NCBI GenBank assembly: GCA_050289805.1
Contig: JBNKGL010000002.1
Coordinates: forward strand, 124,001 to 188,000
Origin: JAUILA01 sp050289805
Lineage (GTDB): Bacteria > Bacteroidota > Bacteroidia > Cytophagales > Cyclobacteriaceae
Direction: 5' to 3'
Length of the DNA: 64,000 nt
The first letter of the stretch is position 1. The number at the start of each line of letters is the position of its first letter. Under the pieces are notes generated by a model that searched no databases, was not told the origin of the DNA, and worked only from the letters and a program-made list of their open reading frames with translations. The translations under genes were made by a program, and so were the position numbers. This document shows, one piece after another, positions 35,598-45,100 of this stretch.

Positions 35598-36968
35598 ATG
35601 TACTACAATTCAATCATCGAAACTATCGGCAACACCCCAATGGTAAAGCTGAACAGCGTTAACAGGGGAATCAAGGGCACTATCCTTGTGAAAGTCGAAT
35701 ATTTTAATCCCGGGAATTCAATGAAAGACCGCATGGCCCTCAAAATGATTGAGGATGCTGAAAAGGATGGGCGGCTGAAGCCTGGAGGTACTATCATCGA
35801 GGGCACCTCCGGAAATACGGGAATGGGTCTGGCACTAACGGCAATTGCAAAGGGTTATAAATGCATATTCACCCTTGCAGATAAGCAGTCACAGGAGAAA
35901 ATTGATATTCTTCGTGCTGTCGGGGCAGAAGTAATTGTGTGTCCTACGAATGTGGCTTCCGATGATCCCCGATCTTATTATTCAGTGGCGAAGAAGCTGA
36001 ATAATGATATACCTAATTCATTTTATCCGAACCAATATGATAATTTATCCAATACGGTGGCTCACTACGAGACAACCGGACCGGAGATATGGGAGCAGAC
36101 TGAAGGACAGATCACGCACTATGCGGCGGGAGTAGGAACGGGTGGTTCCATGTGTGGAACCGCAAAATTCCTGAAGGAACAAAACCCTTCTATTGTTTCG
36201 GTTGGGATTGATACCTATGGATCCGTTTTTAAAAAATATAAGGAAACTGGTGTATTCGATGAGAATGAGATTTATCCGTACCTCACCGAGGGGATCGGGG
36301 AAGATATCCTTCCAAAGAATGTTGACTTTGACCTCATTGATACCTTTATAAAGGTAACAGATAAGGACGGGGCTATTATGACCCGAAGGCTTGCCAGGGA
36401 GGAAGGATTATTTGTAGGCTGGTCATGCGGATCTGCCGTGCACGGTGCTCTTGAATATGCGCGCGAACACCTTACCGATGACGATATGATGGTTATCATT
36501 CTTCCGGATCATGGAACGCGTTACCTGGGCAAAATTTATAATGATAACTGGATGAAGGATCATGGTTTCTATGAGGCGCGTGATTTTGCTACTGCGAAAG
36601 ATATTATCGTCAGTAAGAACGGACAGGATCGGTTATTTACCGTATCCAGGGAAACCAAGGTAGGGGATGTGATCAGAATGTTGAATTCAAATGGTATTGA
36701 CCAGGTACCGGTTATAGATGGTGATCATTTTGTAGGAAGCATTACTACCGGAAAAATCCTGGAGACCCTGGTGGAAAGACCGGAATGCAAGGATGAGCCG
36801 GTAGATAACATAATGGATGATCCCATGCCATTTGTGGCAATGGATAATACACTGGATGTATTGTCTTCCATGATGAATAAAAATACAAAGGCGGTTCTTG
36901 TAAGGGACCACAATGACGATGTTCACATCGTTACACAGCATGACTTATTAGCCGCGATTACCGGATAA
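35598..36968 (+). CDS. Cystathionine beta-synthase with C-terminal CBS domains
   Basis: A 456-aa PLP enzyme of the cysteine synthase/cystathionine beta-synthase group. The catalytic domain (about 1-330) contains the PLP lysine in NPGNSMKDRMALKMI, the substrate loop EGTSGNTGMGLAL and the phosphate loop GVGTGGSMCGTAKF. Residues about 335-456 form a pair of CBS domains (TKVGDVIRMLNSNGIDQVPV, VDNIMDDPMPFV), which bind adenosyl ligands in relatives. There is no N-terminal heme domain as in mammals. It condenses serine or O-acetylserine with homocysteine or sulfide; the exact acceptor is uncertain. It is monocistronic, with its own promoter candidate and terminator. Confidence 0.92.
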   Translation: MYYNSIIETIGNTPMVKLNSVNRGIKGTILVKVEYFNPGNSMKDRMALKMIEDAEKDGRLKPGGTIIEGTSGNTGMGLALTAIAKGYKCIFTLADKQSQEKIDILRAVGAEVIVCPTNVASDDPRSYYSVAKKLNNDIPNSFYPNQYDNLSNTVAHYETTGPEIWEQTEGQITHYAAGVGTGGSMCGTAKFLKEQNPSIVSVGIDTYGSVFKKYKETGVFDENEIYPYLTEGIGEDILPKNVDFDLIDTFIKVTDKDGAIMTRRLAREEGLFVGWSCGSAVHGALEYAREHLTDDDMMVIILPDHGTRYLGKIYNDNWMKDHGFYEARDFATAKDIIVSKNGQDRLFTVSRETKVGDVIRMLNSNGIDQVPVIDGDHFVGSITTGKILETLVERPECKDEPVDNIMDDPMPFVAMDNTLDVLSSMMNKNTKAVLVRDHNDDVHIVTQHDLLAAITG

Positions 36969-37031
36969 AACTGGCACGGTCCTTGTAATTAATTTATCGG
37001 TTGATAACATGTTTAAGTAAGTTTTGGGAGG

Positions 37032-37060
37032 ACCCCGGTCATATGGACCGGGGTTTTTTT
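37032..37060 (+). terminator. Rho-independent terminator after cystathionine beta-synthase
   Basis: The perfect arms ACCCCGGTC (37032-37040) and GACCGGGGT (37046-37054) surround the loop ATATG and are followed by seven T. It lies 63 bases after the stop codon and ends the CBS transcript before the HAD gene. Confidence 0.9.
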
Positions 37061-37150
37061 ATGTTCAGAATTTGAATTTGCAACAAAGTAAATCTGCTGA
37101 TTATCAACAGAATGGTTAATTTTCAAAGGATTGAAAAATGTCAACTTCTC

Positions 37151-38155
37151 ATGCGTAAAATCCTCCTAATTTTCCTGCCTGCCGCGTTTATTCTCTTTGG
37201 ATGTGATTCAAATTCATCTTTCAGAACCAGTACTGTAGATCCGCTTCCATCATGGCAGGGTCAGTCAAAAGCTGCGATCATTGAATTTGTGGAATCTGTT
37301 ACGAACGAAGGTGGGGGACACTTTGTACCGCCGGCAGACAGGATTGCAACGTTTGATAATGATGGCACCCTTTGGGCTGAACAGCCCATGTATTTCCAGC
37401 TTATTTTTGCATTTGACCGGGTCAAGGCCCTGGCAGAATCTCATCCTGAATGGCAGGACGACTCATTAATGACAGCTGCGGTGCGCGGTGATGTTGAGAC
37501 GGTGGCCGGATATGGCATGGGTGGATTGATGAAGATAATTGCGGCTTCACATTCGGGGATGACGACTTCGGAATTCGAAAAAATCGTGTTGGACTGGATG
37601 GAATCGGCTCGTCATCCCGTCACAGGAAGAAAATATACCGATATGGTTTATCAGCCTATGCTGGAATTGATGGCCTATCTCAGGGCAAATAAGTTCAAAA
37701 CATTCATTGTATCGGGCGGAGGTATTGAATTCATGCGGCCTTGGGCTGAAGCTGTTTATGGAATTCCTCCTGAACAGGTAATGGGCAGCAGCATAAAGGT
37801 TGAATGGGAGGAATCAGGGGATAGCTTCGTTCTCAGAAGACTTCCGGAGCTGAATTTTATTGATGATAAGGAAGGAAAACCTGTTGGCATACATTATTTT
37901 ATCGGTAAGAAACCACTGGCAGCATTTGGTAATTCCGATGGAGACCTGCAAATGCTTCAATGGACCGACAGCCGTGAGGGACCTTCTTTTCAAATGTATA
38001 TTCATCATACGGATGCAGAGCGTGAATGGGCATACGACAGGGGATCCCACATCGGAGGCTTTGATAAAGGCCTTGACATAGCCCGGGAGAAGGGCTGGAC
38101 TATCGTGGATATGAAGAATGAGTGGAAGGTAATTTATCCTCCCACTCCAGAATAA
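37151..38155 (+). CDS. Exported HAD-superfamily phosphatase, probable lipoprotein
   Basis: A 334-aa HAD hydrolase carrying a lipoprotein signal (MRKILLIFLPAAFILFGC, lipobox LFGC, Cys18). HAD motif I is FDNDGTLW (Asp69 nucleophile, Asp71), motif II the Ser in FIVSGGGIEF, and the late acidic motif GNSDGDLQML. The family resembles phosphoserine-phosphatase-like HADs. The substrate is unknown, but location outside the cytoplasm implies a phosphate-scavenging or envelope role. The ATG at 37151 was preferred over one 39 bases upstream because it starts the lipoprotein signal. Its stop is two bases from that of the convergent serine hydrolase. Confidence 0.8.
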   Translation: MRKILLIFLPAAFILFGCDSNSSFRTSTVDPLPSWQGQSKAAIIEFVESVTNEGGGHFVPPADRIATFDNDGTLWAEQPMYFQLIFAFDRVKALAESHPEWQDDSLMTAAVRGDVETVAGYGMGGLMKIIAASHSGMTTSEFEKIVLDWMESARHPVTGRKYTDMVYQPMLELMAYLRANKFKTFIVSGGGIEFMRPWAEAVYGIPPEQVMGSSIKVEWEESGDSFVLRRLPELNFIDDKEGKPVGIHYFIGKKPLAAFGNSDGDLQMLQWTDSREGPSFQMYIHHTDAEREWAYDRGSHIGGFDKGLDIAREKGWTIVDMKNEWKVIYPPTPE

Positions 38156-38157
38156 TA

Positions 38158-39957
38158 TTATTCTTTTTTCTTTGCGGCAAATGTTCCATTGGGCTGAATG
38201 AATACTGCCTCGGAAATATTTCCGGAATCGTCTGAAGAGAATTTTACATTAAATCCATCAAGTCCTTTGATTGCGAAAGCATCCTTACCTGTTGGTATGA
38301 GCGTATACTCCGGCTGATTTGGCACAACCAGGTGTAATTCATCATTTTTCATAAAAAATTTAGCTACCATGCCGGCCAGCTCATACTCACCTGAATATTT
38401 TTCAAGTTCCGCAACCTCCATTTTTACTGCTTCAACCGCCCGCTTAAAAAGGATCGGATCCAGTGTTGGTTCAATGTTCATGGTAAATCCGGAAATGTCA
38501 CCACTTGCATCTGTTTGAAAGACAACACGAAGCAAGCTGGAAGTTGTGTCGATGCCATACTTATTAATAAAATGCGGTTCAAATACATCATAATGATAGT
38601 GTTCCAGCCAGAGGGACGCATCGTTGGATGAACCGAACAATGAATCATTCTTAAGGGTTATCCGCATCTTGCCGGCAGCAGGGTTTTCATAGCTGCCGGT
38701 ATATTCAGTAATGGGATGAGAAAGCTGAGTATTCTCCCGTCGGTTGGAGCTTGTCGACTTCACTGTTTCCTTTTGTGCTGCGAGTTGCTTATCCCGTTGT
38801 GACTTCACCTGATCACTCCAGTTGATGGCTTTCAATCCCAGCATGCGGTCGGCAACCATATTTCGAACGATGCCGGGAATAGTAGAACCATTTTGATTGG
38901 TGAGTACCACGATACCGATGCTGTCTGTAGGGAAAAACGAGGTGCTTGCCGAAAAACCATCAATATTTCCCCCGTGTTCGACCCGGTAGTGTCCACGATA
39001 GGAAGACAGGAACCATCCGTAGCCATAGTTGGAAAGAAAAGCATCCGGCACTTCAGCCGATGGCAATCCTCCACCCACAACCATCTGGGAGCTCATGGCT
39101 TCCCGGGCATAATCAGCCGGTATGATTTCTTTGCCATCTAATTTTCCTCCGTTGATCCAGACTTTTAGCCAGGAAGCCATTTCATTCACGCTGCTGTTGA
39201 TACTTCCGGCTGGTGCCATTGCCCTGATCTCATAATAATCCATGGGACGGATGATCTCATCATTTTTTACCTCATAACCTGTGGCATGATCGGCACGGCT
39301 TGTCATTTCCTCAATATCCACGGCTGCAGTGTTCATTCCCAATGGCTTAAAAAAATGTTCCTTTATATTTTCCTCCCAGGATTTGCCGGTAATTTTTTCG
39401 GCGATAACTCCCTGCGCCAGGAACATGAAATTGTTGTATTGCCATTGTTCCCGGACCCCGAATGTAGGCTCCTGATATTGAAGTCTGGCCATAAGGCTGT
39501 CACGGTTATCAGTTGGAAAAAAATACCACGAATAATCATGCCGGGGAAGGCCGGTGCGATGGCACATGAGATCCCGAATGGTGATCCCATCATTCATTTC
39601 ATTGTTATAGAATTTGAGCTCAGGAATATATTTTGCAGGAGGATCATCGAATGTCAGATCGGTTTCACTGCGCAAAATTCCAAGAAGCGAAGAGGTAAAC
39701 GCCTTACTGCAAGATCCGATGGCAAAAAGGGTGTTGGCAGTAACGGGAAGATCCTGTTCAATATTGCGCTTTCCGAAACCTGCCGAATAGAGTACTTTAT
39801 TTCCCTCCACAATTGCAACTGCAAATCCGGGCGCTTTCCAGGTGTCCAGAAGTTGTTCAAATTCTTTCTCTATTCCTTTCAGTCGCTTGTCCGTCACCTG
39901 AGAAAAAGACAGGAACGGAACAAGACAAAATATTATCAGTAGTCGGGTAACTTTCAT
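38158..39957 (-). CDS. Exported serine hydrolase, beta-lactamase/PBP4* type
   Basis: A 599-aa exported protein (signal MKVTRLLIIFCLVPFLSFSQ) with a class C beta-lactamase-like domain (about 25-385). The SxxK nucleophile motif is Ser82-Cys-Ser-Lys85 (AIGSCSKAFTS), the YxN motif is in QWQYNNFMF, and the third motif is HGGNIDGFSAS. A C-terminal beta-rich region (about 420-599, YTGSYENPAAGKMRITLKND) resembles DUF3471-type extensions. Such proteins are usually peptidases or esterases acting on D-amino-acid peptides or other small substrates, not true beta-lactamases. It is monocistronic. Confidence 0.88.
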   Translation of the reverse strand: MKVTRLLIIFCLVPFLSFSQVTDKRLKGIEKEFEQLLDTWKAPGFAVAIVEGNKVLYSAGFGKRNIEQDLPVTANTLFAIGSCSKAFTSSLLGILRSETDLTFDDPPAKYIPELKFYNNEMNDGITIRDLMCHRTGLPRHDYSWYFFPTDNRDSLMARLQYQEPTFGVREQWQYNNFMFLAQGVIAEKITGKSWEENIKEHFFKPLGMNTAAVDIEEMTSRADHATGYEVKNDEIIRPMDYYEIRAMAPAGSINSSVNEMASWLKVWINGGKLDGKEIIPADYAREAMSSQMVVGGGLPSAEVPDAFLSNYGYGWFLSSYRGHYRVEHGGNIDGFSASTSFFPTDSIGIVVLTNQNGSTIPGIVRNMVADRMLGLKAINWSDQVKSQRDKQLAAQKETVKSTSSNRRENTQLSHPITEYTGSYENPAAGKMRITLKNDSLFGSSNDASLWLEHYHYDVFEPHFINKYGIDTTSSLLRVVFQTDASGDISGFTMNIEPTLDPILFKRAVEAVKMEVAELEKYSGEYELAGMVAKFFMKNDELHLVVPNQPEYTLIPTGKDAFAIKGLDGFNVKFSSDDSGNISEAVFIQPNGTFAAKKKE

Positions 39958-40182
39958 ATGTACACAATTTATTAGCCTGATAATAAGGTACTAAAAAAGA
40001 AGAAACGACCATAGATTTTTCCCCGTTGGTAAAAAATAATTTACTCCAATATTACTTTTTCCCATTTGGGATATTGTGGTAAATATGAATGTTGATGGGG
40101 TAGGAAAGAAAAAGGGATATACAGTATGTCATCACGGGGTTATCTGCCTTGATGACTTTCTCTGATAAATTCCATAAACCTT
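39958..40182. other. Intergenic region without a recognised feature
   Basis: A stretch of 225 AT-rich bases between two minus-strand genes. It should carry the promoter of the serine hydrolase and the 3' end of the DUF1328 gene. I see no strong hairpin, repeat or ORF. Confidence 0.4.
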
Positions 40183-40344
40183 TTATCTCTTTATTGCCTT
40201 GCTTACCAGTGAGATCACAAATAAGATGAGGAAAATAAAGAACAGAATTTTGGCTATACCTGCAGCACTTTCAGAAATGCCGCCAAAACCAAAAACTGCC
40301 GCGATCAGAGCGATGATTAGAAATATAATGGACCAGCGTAGCAT
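40183..40344 (-). CDS. DUF1328 small membrane protein (YtjA-like)
   Basis: A 53-aa protein from the ATG at 40344 to the TAA at 40183. It begins MLRWSIIFLIIALIAAVFGF followed by GGISESAAGIAKILFFIFL and ends in a basic KAIKR. This is the DUF1328/YtjA pattern: a first hydrophobic helix, a conserved FGFGGI turn and a second helix, all in 50-60 residues. The function is unknown; relatives often lie near stress-response genes. It lies 43 bases downstream of the lipoprotein gene on the same strand, so it may be the last gene of the 42.1-40.2 kb operon. Confidence 0.85.
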   Translation of the reverse strand: MLRWSIIFLIIALIAAVFGFGGISESAAGIAKILFFIFLILFVISLVSKAIKR

Positions 40345-40386
40345 TTGAATAAGGTACGAATTTTGAATCGTATTGAAAAGAATTAT

Positions 40387-41046
40387 TTACCGGATCGGAA
40401 GATTGGATTTTTTTCTGAGTTTTTTCAGCGCATAACTGATGGCATCTTTCTGGATTTTGGAATTTGCCCGGTTAATAACCATTTGATTCGTGTCATCATC
40501 AAAATCAGATTCATCAGGAGTGGTTTCCCATGCACTAACCTTATGCCTGTAAATCATATTGCCATCCGGAACTTCATAAACGATAAGTTCAACATTGGCA
40601 AAGTTGTTTTCATTATCCTCTCCATCGGCGCCAATCGAAAAGCCGCCACCTTCATCTTCATTACCTTCGAGCTTCAGCTGAAGTACATATTTGAACCTTT
40701 TATCGCATAATGTGGACAGCATCTTTCCGTCGGAAGCATCGATATCAGCCGGAGCAAGTTGGTTGGCTTGAGCTGCTGACAAAAACATGGTTGAATCTCC
40801 GATCCGCTTTTCGGAAAGGCTGATGATCATTTCCGTAAGTTTAATGCGGCTTTCCTCGGACACATTCGTGGCAAGCGTATTGATGAGCCAGCTGGAGGAT
40901 TCAAAATGAACATCGCCCGGCGTTAGATAATCGTCCTCATACGCCGTTGATGACGACTTCACCTGTGTGATGCTGCTGCATCCCGTGAAATGCAAAAGGA
41001 CCATTGATAGCAGTCCCAGAGATACCATGGAACGAAAAATAAACAC
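40387..41046 (-). CDS. Predicted lipoprotein, function unknown
   Basis: A 219-aa protein with a lipoprotein signal (MVSLGLLSMVLLHFTGC). The GTG at 41046 overlaps the preceding stop (TAGTG) and supplies an Arg before the hydrophobic core, so I prefer it; the ATG at 41028 is an alternative. The mature part has helices with IKLTEMIISLSEKRIGD, a segment KMLSTLCDKRFKYVLQLKLE, an acidic insert (GADGEDNENN) and NVELIVYEVPDGNMIYRHKV. The last pattern resembles outer-membrane lipoproteins that sense or bind in beta-sandwich folds, but I cannot name the family. It is translationally coupled to the double-CxxC gene. Confidence 0.72.
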   Translation of the reverse strand: MFIFRSMVSLGLLSMVLLHFTGCSSITQVKSSSTAYEDDYLTPGDVHFESSSWLINTLATNVSEESRIKLTEMIISLSEKRIGDSTMFLSAAQANQLAPADIDASDGKMLSTLCDKRFKYVLQLKLEGNEDEGGGFSIGADGEDNENNFANVELIVYEVPDGNMIYRHKVSAWETTPDESDFDDDTNQMVINRANSKIQKDAISYALKKLRKKSNLPIR

Positions 41047-41633
41047 TATACAAGTATAATTTTTTTTGTCGGCCCGACTTCAAATTCAGATGGCGGTCCG
41101 AGATTTCTTCCAATAAAATCATCCATCTCCCCCAGGGTTTTATCAGACAACAGGTTTGACAGTTTGTCCAGCACGGTATTACTGATCATGTAGGGCATTA
41201 GCGGCAGCAGGAGGCGGTCATAGATGCACTGGGCATAAATCTGATACTCGCTGGCATCCTCCCGTGATTCGCCGGTGATCATGCATTCATCAATCCATTT
41301 TTCCGGTTCATCCGGATATTGTTCGATCAGCTCCTTCCGCCTTGGATGATTCATATTTTTTTCGAGGTATTCCCCGATCTTTTGCATCGATTCAAGTGAC
41401 ATTTTCTGTCGCAGTGCTTCTGCACAATCAATACAAATGGCATATTCAAAGATCACATCATACCCGCGGAGACCTTCATATTTCTTTATGGCCTTTTCTA
41501 TGAAGTAGGGGATATCCCTATCCAGCAGGTACCGGTCACATTCAATGCACCGGTCGAATAATGCCCCAGTAGCATAGGAATGAAATATTTCCGGGATTGG
41601 CTTTGCCGAAAAATGTGGTTCTTCCTGGTTCAT
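41046..41633 (-). CDS. Cytosolic double-CxxC protein, function unknown
   Basis: A 195-aa protein without a signal peptide. Two CxxC pairs, FDRCIECDRYLL (about residue 32) and YAICIDCAEALR (about 70), probably hold one zinc. Another two Cys lie further on, in DECMITGES and AQCIYDRLL. The rest is acidic and helical. I do not recognise the family. The gene sits between a heme-binding-domain gene (4-base ATGA overlap) and a lipoprotein gene (1-base overlap), so all three are likely made together. Confidence 0.7.
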   Translation of the reverse strand: MNQEEPHFSAKPIPEIFHSYATGALFDRCIECDRYLLDRDIPYFIEKAIKKYEGLRGYDVIFEYAICIDCAEALRQKMSLESMQKIGEYLEKNMNHPRRKELIEQYPDEPEKWIDECMITGESREDASEYQIYAQCIYDRLLLPLMPYMISNTVLDKLSNLLSDKTLGEMDDFIGRNLGPPSEFEVGPTKKIILV

Positions 41634-42082
41634 TTTTCAGCTACAAAGGGTCCGTTTTTCACCCAGCTGACCAATGCGTTCACCTGATCTTCTGTAAGTC
41701 TCGCTTCTTCGTGGGTCCAGGTATAGCTGTTCAATGGCATCTCGCCTTCGCCAACTTCATCCATGAGTTCCTCAAGCTTGTGATTCTGCCTTTTCGCCTC
41801 GTAATTACCCCACTCAGAAAAGTTCAGGTGTCCGCGGCCTTCATTGATATGATCCTTCAGCCAGAATTTCACAGGAGCAATACTTGCATACCATGGGTAT
41901 ACCGTTTCATAGGAATGACAATCATAACACGCCTGTTTAAGAATTACACTAATTTCTTCCGGCGGATTTGTCATTGCAATGAAGTCTTTTGAGGGATCAA
42001 CATCTGGCACTTCCTTGTCTATCGGGATAAATTGAATTACTACGAGTGCCACCAATAGCACTAATAAAATTTTTCTTATCAT
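41630..42082 (-). CDS. Membrane-anchored heme-binding-domain protein (CxxCH)
   Basis: A 150-aa protein with one N-terminal hydrophobic segment (MIRKILLVLLVALVVIQFIP) and a single cytochrome-c-type heme motif CYDCH in ILKQACYDCHSYETVYPWYA. The C-terminal part includes GEGEMPLNSYTW, where a Met could be the distal heme ligand, and VNALVSWVKNGPF. This matches the Haem_bd (DUF-type) domain family found in Bacteroidota. It is probably periplasmic, held by the uncleaved N-terminal helix. The ATG at 42082 was chosen over one 18 bases upstream. It heads the coupled three-gene set. Confidence 0.85.
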   Translation of the reverse strand: MIRKILLVLLVALVVIQFIPIDKEVPDVDPSKDFIAMTNPPEEISVILKQACYDCHSYETVYPWYASIAPVKFWLKDHINEGRGHLNFSEWGNYEAKRQNHKLEELMDEVGEGEMPLNSYTWTHEEARLTEDQVNALVSWVKNGPFVAEK

Positions 42083-42158
42083 GTTTGGTTCGTATTTCAA
42101 TTGTCATTAATAACCGAATATAGTAACTTTTGCATCCATTTAGAATATATCCTAGCCC

Positions 42159-45100
42159 ATGACTACAGAATTGAAAGAAATTAACAAGCTGATGGTTGCC
42201 AACCGGGGCGAGATTGCCATACGTATATTGCGTGCGGCATCCGAGCTCAAAATAAGGACGGTCACCATATTTACATTTGAAGACCGTTATTCCCTGCATC
42301 GTTATAAAGCTGATGAGGCTTATCAGATCGGTGCCGATAACGATCCTCTAAAACCTTATCTTGATATTGAGGAGATTATTTCTGTTGCGAAGCGAAATAA
42401 TGTTGATGCGATACATCCTGGATATGGATTTCTTTCAGAAAATGTAAAACTGGCGAGACGGTGCCGGGAAGAGGGGATTATATTCGTTGGCCCTGAGCCG
42501 GAAGTCATGGAGAGGCTTGGAGATAAAGTGGAGGCAAAGAAGATTGCCCGTGCGGCAGAGGTGCCGGTTATTGAGGACAGTCATGAGCCTTTGACTTCCG
42601 TGGAAATTGCAAGGAAAGAGGCTGATCGAATTGGTTTTCCGGTCGTTGTTAAAGCGGCATCCGGCGGTGGAGGTCGTGGAATGCGGATCGTACTGAAAAG
42701 CGGTGACCTTGAAAAGGCTTATGATGAGGCCCGTAATGAAGCTCTCAAGGCTTTTGGCGATGATACCGTCTTCCTGGAGAAGTTCATCGATAAGCCAAAG
42801 CATATCGAAGTGCAGATCATGGCCGATAATTATGGTAATATCGTGCACTTATTCGAGCGGGACTGTTCCGTTCAGCGAAGGTTTCAGAAAGTCGTTGAAG
42901 TGGCACCCAGCGTTACCCTGCATCAGGAAACCAAGGATAAATTATATGAATATGCGCTGAAAATTGCACGGACGGTTTCCTACAATAATGTTGGAACAGT
43001 TGAGTTCCTGGTTGACAAGGATGAAAATGTTTACTTCATAGAAGTAAATCCACGGGTACAGGTGGAACATACGATTACCGAGGAGATCACAGGTGTGGAT
43101 ATCGTGAGAAGCCAGATCCTGATCGCCCGCGGTTTTGAACTGGCCGATCGTCGCATTTATCTGAAAAGTCAGGATGATGTAAAGTGTAATGGATATGCCA
43201 TTCAGTGCCGTATTACCACTGAGGATCCTTCCAATAATTTTCAGCCTGATTATGGCACGATCATCGCGTACCGAAGCGCAAGCGGATTTGGTATCCGTCT
43301 TGACGCGGGAAATTGCTATGCCGGGGTGACCATATCGCCATTTTTCGATTCGCTGCTGGTAAAGGTTTCATCATGGGGCCGTACCCTCAAAGGGGCTGCT
43401 GAGCGATTGAACCGTGCCTTGAGTGAATTTCGTATTCGCGGGGTAAATACAAACATTGGTTTTCTTGAAAATGTAATCAATCACCCGGTGTTTTATCGCG
43501 GTGAGGCTACGGTAAACTTTATCAGTGATCATCCGGAGCTTTTTGATATGCCCCGGCGTCTCAATCGCGGAACCCGTGTATTGAATTACCTGGGACATAT
43601 GTCGGTGAATGGAAATCCGAATATTAAAAAAGCCGATAAGTCCAGGAAATTCCGCGAGCCGAAAGTCCCGGTATATGATCGCCTGGGTGATTACCCCAAG
43701 GGCAGCAGGGACAGGCTGCATGAACTCGGGAGGGAGGGTTTTGTGAAATGGCTTCAGGAGGAAAAGAAAATTCAATATACAGATACTACTTTCCGTGATG
43801 CGCATCAGTCATTGCTTGCAACACGAATGAGAACCATCGACATGCTGAAGGTGGCGGAGAGTTACGCCAAAAATCACCCCGAAGTCTTCAGTATGGAAAT
43901 GTGGGGCGGGGCGACATTTGACGTCTGTATGAGATTCCTATATGAAAACCCGTGGGACCGGTTAAAACTGCTCAGGGAAGCCATGCCCAACATGCTTTTT
44001 CAAATGCTCCTGCGGGGCTCAAATGCAGTTGGTTACAAAGCTTATCCCGATAACCTGATAGAAAAATTCATTGAGAAAACAGCCGAGAACGGAATCGATA
44101 TTTTCAGGATTTTTGATTCATTGAATTGGGTTGAAGCCATGAAAGTAAGTATTCGTACGGTTCGTGAAAGAACAGATTCGCTGGCAGAAGCATGTATCTG
44201 CTACACAGGAGACGTCACCCAAAAAGATACCAAGTACAATCTCCAGTATTACCTGGACATGGCCCGGCAGCTGGAAGATGAAGGCGCCCATATTCTTGCA
44301 ATCAAGGATATGGCCGGATTGTTAAAGCCTTCAGGTGCTGCTCTATTGATTCCTGAATTAAAAAAAGCGGTTGATATTCCAATTCATCTGCATACCCACG
44401 ACACGTCCTCGATTCAGGCTGCAACATATATGGAAGCCATCAATGGAGGTGTGGATGTGATCGATGTTGCGATCTCTTCCATGTCAGGCCTTACTTCACA
44501 GCCCAATTTCAATTCGGTGGTGGCTGCTATGGAGGGCCATGAACGGGAGCTCAAGGTAGATTTGCATTCACTGAATAACTTTGCCACCTACTGGGAGGAT
44601 GTTCGGGAACTGTATTACCCTTTTGAATCGGGGCTGAAGGCAGGGACCGCAGAGGTGTATGACCATGAAATTCCCGGAGGGCAGTACAGTAACCTGAGAC
44701 CTCAGGCGGCAGCACTTGGGCTCGAAGACAAGTTTGAACTGGTTAAAAAGAATTATGCCCTTGTAAATAAATTGTTTGGCGACCTTGTGAAGGTTACACC
44801 GTCATCCAAAGTGGTAGGTGATATGGCACTGTTCATGACGGCAAATAATCTCACCGTAGAAGACATACTTGAAAGAGGTCAGTCACTGGCATTCCCCGAA
44901 TCGGTACATAGCCTGTTCAAGGGTAACCTGGGCCAGCCTTACGGCGGATTTCCTCAAAAGATCTCTGAAATAATCCTGAAAGGCGATAAGCCGTTCACAG
45001 ACCGCCCCAATAAGCATTTGGAGCCGATAGATTTTAAAAAGGAGTTTAAAGCGTTCCAGAAAGAGTTTGATGAATATTGCGACGAACTTGATTTTCTTTC

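Noticed and set aside
39286..39942. A 218-codon frame on the plus strand opposite the serine hydrolase
   Set aside because: It lies entirely within a well-supported minus-strand gene with SxxK and YxN motifs and shows no family signature of its own.
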